A DNA stretch of 64,000 nucleotides, from assembly GCF_900312975.1 (NCBI RefSeq), contig NZ_LT990039.1, positions 2,170,001 to 2,234,000 on the forward strand, read 5' to 3'. The DNA is from Massilistercora timonensis. GTDB taxonomy: Bacteria > Bacillota > Clostridia > Lachnospirales > Lachnospiraceae. The number at the start of each line of letters is the position of its first letter. Position 1 is the stretch's first letter. Made by a program: the position numbers and the translations under genes. A model generated the notes under the pieces. That model was not told the DNA's origin and searched no databases. It saw only the letters and a program-made list of their open reading frames with translations. This document shows positions 53,343 through 62,037 of this stretch, in pieces.

Positions 53343-55946
53343 ATGAACACAAAAACAGGAAAAATAGGAATAAGACTGGGGGCGTTGTTGCTCAGCCTGT
53401 GCTTATTGGTGGGGCTGATGCCAACGACGGCGTTTGCGGCGGAAACGGATCCGTTTATCTTCGGGTATAAGAGCGGCGGACCGATCATAAGCGTCAGCAC
53501 AACTAATCAGTCAGACTATACCAAAGTTGCCGATTATGACAATTCATTACTCGGACTGGAAATAATCAACGGCACTATATATGGACTGAGCTGTGATCAT
53601 AACTTTTATACGTCAAAGCTGGTAATTCTGAATCCCGATTTCACCATTCGGAATACGGTTGGGAGTTGGTTCAACGAAAACTTTGTAATCGTAGATACGG
53701 CGGTACAGAACGGTACGCTGTGGGGAACCTATAATGATGAAAATGCTGATTCCTATCTGATTCCTATCAGTTTGACTACCGGACAACCGGAGACTGCCGG
53801 GACCAAAAAGATCACCGGCCTGCCCGAGAATGAGATCATCTACACCATCGCCTGTAACGAAAGCGGTCAGATGTACGCCATCGTTGCCGACGGCGGGGAG
53901 AACGGCGGCGCCGCAACTCTGTACACCATCGATACGTCGAACGGTACGGCCACAAGGGTGGGCAGCACGGGCGTGACCACCAACTACATCTCCAGCAGCG
54001 CCTTTGCGCCGGACGGAACCCTCTACTGGGCGGAGAACAATGCCAGTAAGCTCTATACCGTAAATACCGGTACCGGAAGAGCGACAGCCGTACCCGGCGG
54101 TACCATCGGCGGTTATGGGTACGAGCTCAATGCCATGATGATCCCAGATAACGGTAATACGGCGGCATATGTCAAGTTCATCGTTAAAGGCGAAGATGGA
54201 ACCATCGCTATGAATGATACAACAGTAAGTGGATTGCAGGAAGTCACTGCCGGTGAAGATCTTGAGCTGACTTTCACGCCGGGTAATAACAACAGGGTGA
54301 AAGAGGTGGTTGTGGACGGCGAAAAGCTGGGAGCTGTCGACAGTTATACGCTAAGCGACGTGAGCGCATGGGGCAGAGGCATCCACACGGTGGAAGTGAC
54401 CTTCCAATCGAGGGACATCGAAATCACCGCTAATCCTTGGGTAACGGAGTATCTGGGCGAGCATTCCTTGCAGTATCACCCGACCTTTGAAGCTATTCTC
54501 TATTTCACGGTATCAAACGGTCCTTCAAGGAACACGGAAGGCGTATCGAACTACCAGATTTCCATCGAGAAGGACGGAGAACCTATTGATAAAAGCGACG
54601 TTGTCCCCGGTACCTATGACATTCATGTCACCAGAGCAGCAGATGCTGACTGGAACGAGCTGGATACCGTTCTGAAAGATTGCCTGACGATCACAAAGCA
54701 GACCGCCCTCATTCAGTGGAGTGATCTGGAGCTGACGGCGAATCAGGGCGACACGCTGGCGGATATTGAAAAGCCTGCCTATCTCGTAAGCCCGCTGGAC
54801 GGCAAGCAGATCCCGGGAACCTTCTACTGGATCGATGACGAGGGCACTTCTGTGGGCGAGCTTGGAGAGAGAACGGGATTTAAGTTCCGCTTTGTGCCGG
54901 ATACGCAGTTGTCGGCGGAGCTTGCCGAGTTCTACGATTTCTCCGACATGCCGGAAAACGGCTTTGACGGAACGGAAACAGATCCTAACTACCCCTTTAC
55001 CGCCTATGTGACGGTTAAAGAGGCAAGTGAGATCCCCGGTAGCACAGACCCCATCTCCCTGCCGGTGCGTGTGCTGGAGGAGGGCGATATGGACTATTCC
55101 CCGGCTCCCGAGCTTTCCGCAACCTTTACCCCGGACACAGCGGTGACCGTGGGCGAATTTAACCAGTGGCAGGGCCTCGCCATCGACTACTACAACCCAA
55201 TGGTCGACGCTGAGCTCAGCGAGGGCTACGACATCCAGGCGGGATACACCGTCTCCATTCCTCTCACTGACTACGAAGGCGAAACCCTCAGCGGAACTCT
55301 GACGATTCCTCTGCCAAAGGGGTATGACGGAGCGACTGCCCGAATTAAAAACGGCGCTGCGGCAAGCAGTTATACGGCGACTACCGTCACTTTCCCGCTG
55401 ACGCTGGATGTATCCGGCAATACAGCCGAGGCGTTTGAATTGCTGATCGAATACAAGGAAGCGCAGGAGCCGGTTGTACCTGACGCCCCGGTAATCATCA
55501 AGGGGGCCAACGGCACATGGCAGAAAGGCGGCAAAGATGGCCTGTCCTTTACTTCCAACGCTGAATATGCCGATTTCCTTAGAGTCAAGGTAGACGGCAA
55601 AGAGCTTGCGGCCGCCGACTACACGGTAAAGGAAGGCAGCACGATAGTCACGCTCAAAGCGGATTATCTGAATACTTTGTCCGTAGGCAAGCACACGCTT
55701 GAGATCGAATCAAAAAACGGCATAGCCAAGACGGAGTTTACGATCACGGCAGTGCAGGGCGGCAATGACAGCCAGACCGGCGGCGATACAACGCCGCAGG
55801 AACCGGGCAAGAATGAAGGTGCTGTCACCAGTCCGCAGACCGGCGACGACAGCAATATCGCCCTTTGGATTGGGGTAATGCTGGCGGCGGGCGCTGCCCT
55901 GACCGGCACAGCCCTTTACAGCCGCAAAAGAAAATGCGGCAAATAA
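53343..55946 (+). CDS. Sortase-anchored surface protein with propeller-like and Ig-like domains
   Basis: An 867-residue secreted protein. A signal peptide runs to about residue 33 (ALLLSLCLLVGLMPTTAFAA). Residues 40-270 have repeated sugar- or propeller-like strands (LYTIDTSNGTATRVG; LYTVNTGTGRATAVPG), followed by several Ig-like modules, and an X2-like domain at about 720-810 with ADFLRVK-type strands. The end has a variant sorting signal SPQTGD, a hydrophobic helix and SRKRKCGK. It should be wall-anchored, and possibly binds host or bacterial surface sugars. AAAAAGGAGG precedes ATG. It has no cysteine-rich or enzymatic motif I can see. Confidence 0.85.
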   Translation: MNTKTGKIGIRLGALLLSLCLLVGLMPTTAFAAETDPFIFGYKSGGPIISVSTTNQSDYTKVADYDNSLLGLEIINGTIYGLSCDHNFYTSKLVILNPDFTIRNTVGSWFNENFVIVDTAVQNGTLWGTYNDENADSYLIPISLTTGQPETAGTKKITGLPENEIIYTIACNESGQMYAIVADGGENGGAATLYTIDTSNGTATRVGSTGVTTNYISSSAFAPDGTLYWAENNASKLYTVNTGTGRATAVPGGTIGGYGYELNAMMIPDNGNTAAYVKFIVKGEDGTIAMNDTTVSGLQEVTAGEDLELTFTPGNNNRVKEVVVDGEKLGAVDSYTLSDVSAWGRGIHTVEVTFQSRDIEITANPWVTEYLGEHSLQYHPTFEAILYFTVSNGPSRNTEGVSNYQISIEKDGEPIDKSDVVPGTYDIHVTRAADADWNELDTVLKDCLTITKQTALIQWSDLELTANQGDTLADIEKPAYLVSPLDGKQIPGTFYWIDDEGTSVGELGERTGFKFRFVPDTQLSAELAEFYDFSDMPENGFDGTETDPNYPFTAYVTVKEASEIPGSTDPISLPVRVLEEGDMDYSPAPELSATFTPDTAVTVGEFNQWQGLAIDYYNPMVDAELSEGYDIQAGYTVSIPLTDYEGETLSGTLTIPLPKGYDGATARIKNGAAASSYTATTVTFPLTLDVSGNTAEAFELLIEYKEAQEPVVPDAPVIIKGANGTWQKGGKDGLSFTSNAEYADFLRVKVDGKELAAADYTVKEGSTIVTLKADYLNTLSVGKHTLEIESKNGIAKTEFTITAVQGGNDSQTGGDTTPQEPGKNEGAVTSPQTGDDSNIALWIGVMLAAGAALTGTALYSRKRKCGK

Positions 55947-55961
55947 ATCCATATCACCTTG

Positions 55962-55994
55962 CGCCCTGTGGAATGAAACCACGGGGCGTTTTTT
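55962..55994 (+). terminator. Terminator after the surface-protein gene
   Basis: CGCCCTGTGG at 55962-55971 pairs with CCACGGGGCG at 55979-55988 (one G-T pair), then six T. Confidence 0.9.
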
Positions 55995-56510
55995 CTGCAC
56001 AGCCGCAAAATACTCTGAAAGCCTTGATAAACATTTGTTCTGTAATATATAAAAAATAATCTCAAAAGGGAGCGACAACTGAATAGCATTCTTCACATTA
56101 GAGTGAGAGAGACGGCTTTCAGCCGGACAACGCCAGCGGTATGCTAAGGGAAAGTACCGCCGCTTCTGAACTGCTTTGTACTGTCGGCTGTCAGATAAGC
56201 GTAAAGGACAGTTTCGACTTTGAATTTCAAAGCCGGTTACATGAATGTGAAGCCACCACCGCAGGGGATAAATCTATCCTTTTGCGGGAAGTCGGTACGC
56301 ATTTGTGTGCCGGCTTTTTTTGTTGCCCGAAAGCCGGTTACAACGGAATGACCGGCTGGATGGGATATGATTTTGCCAAGACCTTTTGCGTGAGAAGAGA
56401 AAGCGAAACGACGCTGCGGTGAGACTCCGGGGCAGGGACAGAAAAACGACATTCAGGCAGACCGGCGAAGGTTAGGAGAGAAAGCGTGTCCACAACAGTA
56501 ACGAGCATCG
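55995..56510. other. Non-coding lead to the mobilization genes
   Basis: A 516-base stretch with no gene I support. It holds the 13-base direct repeat AAAGCCGGTTACA at 56229-56241 and 56330-56342, 101 bases apart, and a terminator-like stem between them. A 93-codon frame at 56141-56422 crosses these structures and has no ribosome site, so I leave it out. Confidence 0.5.
56289..56321 (+). terminator. Terminator-like hairpin between the two AAAGCCGG repeats
   Basis: GTCGGTACGC at 56291-56300 pairs with GTGTGCCGGC at 56305-56314 using G-T pairs, then seven T. Confidence 0.6.
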
Positions 56511-56578
56511 GATTGTGGCCCCCACAATCCCAATCCGCACCCTAAAGGGATGCGGACTGACTCAGGGCGTGCCGCCCT
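56511..56578. other. Candidate origin of transfer: three hairpins in a row
   Basis: GATTGTGG (56511-56518) with CCACAATC (56522-56529); TCCGCACCC (56534-56542) with GGG-A-TGCGGA (56547-56556); AGGGCG (56564-56569) with CGCCCT (56573-56578). They lie 47 bases before the MobC-like start, the normal place for an oriT. The last hairpin resembles the GTGCGCCCT nick region of MOBQ plasmids but has one extra C. Assignment is inferred from structure and location. Confidence 0.5.
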
Positions 56579-56624
56579 ATGACCCTGCTAAAGAAGCTAA
56601 AACACAAGAATGGAGATGATATTT

Positions 56625-56918
56625 TTGAATAAGGAAAGCGATAAAAAAGTGCGTATCAAGGTACGCTTATCCGAAGAAGAAAGCGAAAAACTAAAGCGCT
56701 GTGCAGCAGCGTGTGGGCTGTCTCAATCGGCATTGATCCGTCAGCTTTGCAAAGGCAAAGTACCCAAGCCACAACCCAAAAAAGAATTTTGGGAAGTGCT
56801 TGAAGCACTCTACGCAGTCCACACCAATTTCAAAAGCTGTGCAAAATTTGAGCCGTCCGCTTTGGAAATCTGCAAAGAAATCGAGTGCTTAATACTCGAT
56901 TTACAGGAGGCGGGATAA
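56625..56918 (+). CDS. mobC: MobC-like ribbon-helix-helix mobilization protein
   Basis: A 97-residue protein. The opening strand and helices KKVRIKVRLSEEESEKLKRC and CGLSQSALIRQLCKGKVP are those of MobC/relaxosome accessory proteins. It should bind near the oriT and help the relaxase. The start is most likely TTG 56625, with GGAG 9 bases upstream; ATG 56610 lacks a site but would add five residues. The stop overlaps the following ATG by one base (TAATG). Confidence 0.85.
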   Translation: MNKESDKKVRIKVRLSEEESEKLKRCAAACGLSQSALIRQLCKGKVPKPQPKKEFWEVLEALYAVHTNFKSCAKFEPSALEICKEIECLILDLQEAG

Positions 56919-58198
56919 TGGCTACTACAAGTTTATGGCATATCGAGGGCAGGCTGAAAGACCTGATTGCCTATGTGGAAAATCCTGAAAAAACAAAAGC
57001 TGATAATCCCAATTTACAGCCGTTGTGGGATGTGTTTTCCTATGTCAGCCGTCCTGAAGCGACTGAGCAGGGCGAATATGTTTCGTCTATCAACTGCCTC
57101 AAAGAGATTGCCTTGCAGCAGATGATTTTAACGAAAAAGCAGTACGGCAAAGAGAATGGATATATCGCCTGGCACGGTTATCAAAGTTTTAAACCTGACG
57201 AAGTCACACCCGAACAGGCGCACCAAATCGGATTGCAGTTGGCAAAGGAAATGTGGGGAGATCGCTTTCAGATCATCGTCACTACCCACCTTGATAAAGA
57301 CCATCTGCACAACCATTTCTGCTTCAATTCGGTTTCCTTTCTTGACGGGAAGAAATACAACCGCCGGATATTTGAGGATACCCACCCTGCCATTGTAGAC
57401 AGGCATATCTTTGAGACGGTACAGGAAATCCGCAAACACAAACGCCGCCCGACCGCAACGGGAAAACTCAGTATCTTTTCGGGCAAGGTATTCTGTGCGG
57501 ACTGTGGAGCCAAGCTGCACTACTGCACGGCAAACGCTTTCAAAGCAAATCAGGACTTTTTCGTCTGCGCCAACTACCGCAGCAATACGGGAACCTGCAC
57601 GGGGCATTATATCCGGGCAGTTACCCTGAACCGGCTTGTGTTCCGGCATATTCAGAGTGTGTTGTCCTATATCCAGCAGTTTGAAGCGTCCTTTGTCAAA
57701 AAGGAAATGGAAAAAGCCAATGCAGAACGAAAATTATCCATTGAAAAGGCAAAGGTAGACATTGTAACGCTCAAGCGCCGGGATGAGGATTTGGATACGC
57801 TTTTCAAGCGGATTTATGAGGATATGGTATCGGGCAGGCTGTCGGCGGAACGGTTTGACAAGCTTTCTTCCGAGTATGAAACGGAGCAGAAGGATGTCAA
57901 AGCGGCGATTCTTGATTTGCAGGATCTGATCGACAGCGGCGAACAGGAACAGCACGACCTTCAGCAGTTTCTGAAGAATGTTCGTAAATATACCGATCCC
58001 CAAGAACTCACGGCGGAAATCCTGAACGATCTGGTTGACAAAATCGTGGTACACGCTCCGGACAAGAGCAGCGGCCACAGAAAACAAAAGATTGAGATTT
58101 ACTACAAGGCTGCGGGCATTATCAATATTGCCGATGAGGACTGCGTTGCCCTCGACGGCAGGCTCGGTATGCAAAACCGAAAGAAGAAAACAGCCTGA
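56918..58198 (+). CDS. Chimera of a relaxase N-terminal part and a serine-recombinase C-terminal part
   Basis: A 426-residue ORF that changes family in the middle. Residues 1-147 are a MobA/VirD2-like relaxase: HIEGRLKDLIAYVENPEKT, then the metal triad in HLDKDHLHNHFCFN (His124, 129, 131, 133). From about residue 155 it is the end of a large serine recombinase: THPAIVDRHIFETVQEIRKH, zinc ribbon CADC (193, 196) with C217 and C227, a long coiled coil (250-350) and a DUF4368-like end. Both the relaxase tail and the recombinase catalytic serine domain are missing. I infer an in-frame deletion that removed the DNA between the two genes. Neither activity is likely complete. Confidence 0.85.
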   Translation: MATTSLWHIEGRLKDLIAYVENPEKTKADNPNLQPLWDVFSYVSRPEATEQGEYVSSINCLKEIALQQMILTKKQYGKENGYIAWHGYQSFKPDEVTPEQAHQIGLQLAKEMWGDRFQIIVTTHLDKDHLHNHFCFNSVSFLDGKKYNRRIFEDTHPAIVDRHIFETVQEIRKHKRRPTATGKLSIFSGKVFCADCGAKLHYCTANAFKANQDFFVCANYRSNTGTCTGHYIRAVTLNRLVFRHIQSVLSYIQQFEASFVKKEMEKANAERKLSIEKAKVDIVTLKRRDEDLDTLFKRIYEDMVSGRLSAERFDKLSSEYETEQKDVKAAILDLQDLIDSGEQEQHDLQQFLKNVRKYTDPQELTAEILNDLVDKIVVHAPDKSSGHRKQKIEIYYKAAGIINIADEDCVALDGRLGMQNRKKKTA

Positions 58199-58209
58199 CA
58201 ACGCAAAGC

Positions 58210-58237
58210 GGCGGCACAGCCCTCCGGCTGCACCGCC
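58210..58237. other. Hairpin at the right end of the element
   Basis: GGCGG-CA-CAGCC (58210-58221) pairs with GGCTG-CA-CCGCC (58226-58237). It is 12 bases after the fused gene and may be a terminator or the right end of the element; no T-run follows. Confidence 0.5.
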
Positions 58238-58305
58238 ACCTTACATATTTCCTTCGTTATCGCACCTCGGCTAAGGCGCAGTCTCTTTTTTTTCCGTCTG
58301 AATTG

Positions 58306-58314
58306 TGATATACT
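58306..58314 (+). promoter_or_regulatory. Extended -10 promoter of the second IOR operon
   Basis: TGATATACT at 58306-58314 is an extended -10 element (TG-N-TATACT). The -35 region is a T-tract. Start codon is at 58360 with AAGAAGGAG upstream. Confidence 0.5.
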
Positions 58315-58359
58315 GAACGGGTAAAAAACGGTACAAAGTGCGCAAGAAGGAGAAAAAGC

Positions 58360-60180
58360 ATGGCGAGAGAATTGTTGATGGGCAATGAGGCCATCGGACT
58401 GGGTGCCATCCGGGCCGGCGTAAGCCTGGTGGCCGGATATCCCGGCACCCCCTCCACGGAGATCCTGGAGACGGTGGCAAAGCATAATCAGGACGGCGCC
58501 ATCCATATAGAGTGGTCGGTGAATGAGAAGGCGGCTCTTGAGGTGGCGGCAGGAGCTTCCTATGCAGGGGCCAGGACCCTGGTGACCATGAAGCAGGTGG
58601 GGTTAAATGTGGCCAGCGACCCGCTGATGAGTCTGGCCTATGTAGGTGTGGAGGGAGGTATGGTGATCGTGTCCGCGGACGACCCGGGTCCCATCTCTTC
58701 CCAGACAGAGCAGGACACCCGGCATTTTGGAGCATTCTCTAAGCTTCCGGTATTCGATCCTTCTTCCCCGGAGGAGGCTTATGAGATGGTGGAAGCTGCC
58801 TTTGCCTGTTCCGAGGAGTATAAGACCCCGGTGCTGCTGCGGCCTACAACAAGGGTCTGCCACGGCTGCGCTTCCATTGAAGTGAAAGAAGGCGGTGAGA
58901 GGGAGACACCGAAAGGGTTTGTGAAGGATACGGGACGCTGGGTGATCTTCCCCCGGCTCTCCTATCAAAACCATAAGAAGATCGATGCCAGGAATGAAGA
59001 ACTTTCCCGCCGTTTTTCCGAAAGTCCTTTTAACTGGATGGAAGGACGGAAAGAAGAGAAGGGAAAGGGGATCGCTGCAGGAGGCGTCTCCTATGCCTAT
59101 GTAAAGGAATCCCTTCCCGGGGAAGTTCCCCTTCTGAAGATCGGAACCCCTCATCCCTTCCCGGAGGAACTGGCAGTGCGTTTCCTGGAAGGGCTCTCGG
59201 AAGTGCTGATCCTGGAGGAGCTGGATCCGGTGATCGAGAAGGAATTGTTGCGGATTGTGGGGAAATACCACCTTCCGGTGACCATCAGAGGGAAACTGAC
59301 CCAGGATACCCGGAATGCAGGGGAGAACAGTGTGGAGAGCGTGCGCAGGGATCTGGCGGCCTTCCTGCCCCAGTATCCGTTCCTTTCAGGAGAAAGCCCT
59401 GCATTTAGCGGACAGGATGCGCCCGCCCTTCCGGTGCGCCCGCCGGTGCTGTGCGCGGGATGTCCCCACCGGGCTTCCTTCTATGCGGTGAAGCAGGCGG
59501 CGAAGGGGAGAAAGGCGGTGTTCTCCGGAGATATCGGCTGTTATACCCTGGGGAATGTAAAGCCGCTGGATATGGTGGACACCTGCCTGTGCATGGGGGC
59601 AGACGTCACCATCGCTCAGGGATTACATATCATAGAACCAGACGGTGTGAACTTCTCCTTTATCGGAGATTCCACTTTCTTTGCCTCCGGGATCACCGGT
59701 GTGGTAAATGCAGTCTATAACCAGACGGATATCGTGCTGGTGGTACTGGACAATTCCACCACGGCCATGACCGGCCATCAGCCTCATCCGGGGACCGGCC
59801 GGACCATGATGGGCGAGATCGTGGAGAAGATCAGTATCCGGAAGATCTTGGAGGGCATTGGCGTAGCCAGGATCGTGGAGGCGGATCCTCTGAACCTTGA
59901 GGAGGCGGTGGACGCAGTCCGGGAGGTACTGGATGTCCCGGGGGTGCGTGCGGTGATCTTCAAGTCGCCCTGTATCGCGGTGGCGAAGCCGGTGCGTCAG
60001 TATCAGGTGGTGGGGGAGAAGTGTACCTTCTGCCGCCAGTGCATCCGGGAGATCGGGTGTCCGGCAGTCACGGTTGAGGAGGGCAAGGCACACATTGAAC
60101 CATCCCTTTGTTTTGGATGCGGGCTGTGCGCCCAGATCTGCCATTTTGAAGCCATAAAGGAGGTGGGGGCACATGAGTAA
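58360..60180 (+). CDS. iorA: Indolepyruvate:ferredoxin oxidoreductase, alpha subunit (copy 2)
   Basis: A 606-residue paralogue of the iorA at 10594. It begins ARELLMGNEAIGLGAIRAGV, has TPP-binding GDSTFFASGITGVVNAVYNQ and LDNSTTAMTGHQPHPG, and ends with CTFCRQCIREIGCP and CFGCGLCAQICHF for two [4Fe-4S] clusters. The middle differs clearly from copy 1, so the two enzymes probably prefer different arylpyruvates. It overlaps iorB by 8 bases and begins about 160 bases after the mobile remnant. Confidence 0.94.
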   Translation: MARELLMGNEAIGLGAIRAGVSLVAGYPGTPSTEILETVAKHNQDGAIHIEWSVNEKAALEVAAGASYAGARTLVTMKQVGLNVASDPLMSLAYVGVEGGMVIVSADDPGPISSQTEQDTRHFGAFSKLPVFDPSSPEEAYEMVEAAFACSEEYKTPVLLRPTTRVCHGCASIEVKEGGERETPKGFVKDTGRWVIFPRLSYQNHKKIDARNEELSRRFSESPFNWMEGRKEEKGKGIAAGGVSYAYVKESLPGEVPLLKIGTPHPFPEELAVRFLEGLSEVLILEELDPVIEKELLRIVGKYHLPVTIRGKLTQDTRNAGENSVESVRRDLAAFLPQYPFLSGESPAFSGQDAPALPVRPPVLCAGCPHRASFYAVKQAAKGRKAVFSGDIGCYTLGNVKPLDMVDTCLCMGADVTIAQGLHIIEPDGVNFSFIGDSTFFASGITGVVNAVYNQTDIVLVVLDNSTTAMTGHQPHPGTGRTMMGEIVEKISIRKILEGIGVARIVEADPLNLEEAVDAVREVLDVPGVRAVIFKSPCIAVAKPVRQYQVVGEKCTFCRQCIREIGCPAVTVEEGKAHIEPSLCFGCGLCAQICHFEAIKEVGAHE

Positions 60181-60775
60181 GAATTGTCTGTTGTGCGGCG
60201 TGGGAGGCCAGGGAGTGATCCTGGCGTCCAAGCTGATCGCCTGCGCGGCCATGGAACAGGGACTTAAGGTGCGGACCTCAGAGACCATCGGGATGTCCCA
60301 GCGGGGCGGAAGCGTGGTGAGCCATGTGCGGATGGGGGAGGAAGTCCATTCTCCCATGATCCCGGAAGGGCAGGCGGACCTGATCCTTGCCTTTGAGCCG
60401 GCAGAGGCTGTGCGAAACCTCTCTTATCTGAAGAAGGGAGGCGCGGTGGTGGTGAACCGGAAGGCGGTACAGTCTGCGGTGTCTACCTTAAGTCAGCAGG
60501 GATATGAGGGAGATGAGATGATCGAGTATCTCAGGACCCAGGACCTGCGGCTCTATGTGGTGGACGGAGAAGAACTGTGCGCCAGGGCCGGCTCCCCCAA
60601 GGTGCTCAATGTGGCCCTTCTTGGAACAGCTGCGGCCAGCGGCGCCCTGGGGATCACATCGGAAGAGATGGAGCGGGAGATCCGAAGAAGGGTGAAACCG
60701 GCCTATGTGGAGATGAATGTAAAAGCCCTGGCTCTTGGAGCCCAGGCAGAAGAGGAAGGGAGGGCCAGCCGATGA
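60173..60775 (+). CDS. iorB: Indolepyruvate:ferredoxin oxidoreductase, beta subunit (copy 2)
   Basis: A 200-residue subunit: NCLLCGVGGQGVILASKLIA and ETIGMSQRGGSVVSHVRMG are the family marks. It pairs with the IorA before it. Its start overlaps iorA by 8 bases and its stop overlaps the ligase ATG by 4, so the three are coupled. Confidence 0.93.
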   Translation: MSKNCLLCGVGGQGVILASKLIACAAMEQGLKVRTSETIGMSQRGGSVVSHVRMGEEVHSPMIPEGQADLILAFEPAEAVRNLSYLKKGGAVVVNRKAVQSAVSTLSQQGYEGDEMIEYLRTQDLRLYVVDGEELCARAGSPKVLNVALLGTAAASGALGITSEEMEREIRRRVKPAYVEMNVKALALGAQAEEEGRASR

Positions 60776-62004
60776 AAATGACAGAGCTGCAGTTTCGACT
60801 GATCAAGGAAAATCTGAAAGTACTGACATCAAAACCCTGTTTCTATAAAGAAAAATTTAAAGACATTGATATTGACACCATCAAAAGCCAGGAGGATTTT
60901 GAGAAGCTTCCCTTTACCTGGAAGGGGGATCTGCGGGACGCCTATCCTCTGGGGCTGCAGGCGGAGCCGGACGAAGAGATCGTGCGGATCCATTCTTCCT
61001 CCGGGACCACCGGGACGCCGGTGATCATTCCCTATACCCAGAAGGATGTGGACGACTGGGCCAAGATGTTTGCCCGCTGCTATGAGATGGCGGGGATCAC
61101 CGCCCTGGACCGGATCCAGATCACGCCGGGGTATGGCCTGTGGACCGCGGGGATCGGATTCCAGCTGGGGGCGGAGCATCTGGGAGCCATGACCATCCCC
61201 ATGGGTCCTGGCAATACCGAGAAGCAGCTGCGGATGATGCAGGATCTGAAGGCCACCGTTCTGTGCGCTACCTCTTCCTATGCTCTCCTTTTGGCAGAGG
61301 AGATCGCCAAACGGGATCTTACCGATAAGATCTATCTGAAGAAGGGCGTCATCGGCTCGGAGCGGTGGGGTGACAAGATGCGTAAAAGGATTGCCGCGGA
61401 GCTTGGGGTCCAGCTTTATGATATCTATGGACTGACAGAGGTCTACGGGCCGGGGATCGCCATGAGCTGCGACTACGAGTGCGGCATGCACTACTGGGAC
61501 GACTATGTGTACTTTGAGATCGTGGATCCCAAGACCGGGGAGGTGCTGCCGGACGGAGAGATCGGAGAGCTGGTGATCACCACTCTGCGTAAACAGGGAG
61601 CGCCCCTGATCCGCTACCGGACCCACGATCTGACCCGATTTATCCCGGGAGACTGCCCCTGCGGGTCCCGGTTCCCCAGGATCGACACCCTGATCGGGCG
61701 GACTGACGATATGGTGAAGGTGAAGGGAGTCAACATCTTCCCAAGCCAGATCGAGGAAATGTTAAAAGGGGTGCAGGAGGCCTCCAGCGAGTATCAGTTT
61801 ATGCTGGACCATATGAATGGGAAAGACGTGTGCACCCTGTTCGTGGAGATCAACAAAGGAGTAGATCCGGTGGAGGCTACCCGGGTGATCCAGCAGGAGT
61901 TCAAGGCCAAGATCGGGATCATGACCAATGTAAAACCAGTGGCCATCGGAGACCTTCCTCGCAGCGAGAAGAAATCCACCCGGATCTTTGACAACCGGTA
62001 CTAG
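60772..62004 (+). CDS. paaK: Phenylacetate-CoA ligase-like AMP-forming enzyme (copy 3)
   Basis: A 410-residue adenylate-forming enzyme, shorter at the N-terminus than the two copies near 9.3 and 13.4 kb. P-loop SSSGTTGTP is at about residue 75, YRTHD replaces YRTGD, then CPCGSR and a C-terminal EKKSTRIFDNRY where others have EGKAKRV. The loss of the usual GKAKR pattern while keeping a lysine nearby (EKK) may alter the thioester step. Start chosen at ATG 60772 (ATGA overlap with iorB); the open frame runs from 60577 within iorB. It likely converts an aryl acid and its CoA ester linked to IOR copy 2. Confidence 0.88.
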   Translation: MKMTELQFRLIKENLKVLTSKPCFYKEKFKDIDIDTIKSQEDFEKLPFTWKGDLRDAYPLGLQAEPDEEIVRIHSSSGTTGTPVIIPYTQKDVDDWAKMFARCYEMAGITALDRIQITPGYGLWTAGIGFQLGAEHLGAMTIPMGPGNTEKQLRMMQDLKATVLCATSSYALLLAEEIAKRDLTDKIYLKKGVIGSERWGDKMRKRIAAELGVQLYDIYGLTEVYGPGIAMSCDYECGMHYWDDYVYFEIVDPKTGEVLPDGEIGELVITTLRKQGAPLIRYRTHDLTRFIPGDCPCGSRFPRIDTLIGRTDDMVKVKGVNIFPSQIEEMLKGVQEASSEYQFMLDHMNGKDVCTLFVEINKGVDPVEATRVIQQEFKAKIGIMTNVKPVAIGDLPRSEKKSTRIFDNRY

Positions 62005-62037
62005 TCTCCAGAGAGAGAAAGTGAAAGGAGTCCAGGC

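Larger units (their letters stand above)
50700..58250. mobile_element. Degenerate Tn4451-like mobilizable element with surface-protein cargo
   Basis: Base composition and codon use shift at both limits: many TTT/AAA codons and A-rich gaps inside, GC-rich codons outside. Content: TnpV-like protein, XRE, MFS-LuxR regulator, sortase-type surface protein, oriT-like hairpins, MobC-like protein and a fused relaxase-recombinase. tnpV, a tnpZ-type relaxase and a tnpX-type serine recombinase are the marks of the Tn4451 group. I found no terminal direct repeat, so limits are approximate (left about 50670-50810, right about 58200-58300). Confidence 0.7.

Noticed and set aside
56141-56422. A 93-codon frame in the element's non-coding lead
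   Set aside because: No ribosome site, crosses a terminator and direct repeats, no recognisable domain.
50669-58300. Terminal direct repeats (att sites) of the mobile remnant
   Set aside because: No matching repeat longer than a few bases could be found at the two edges by eye, so none is reported.
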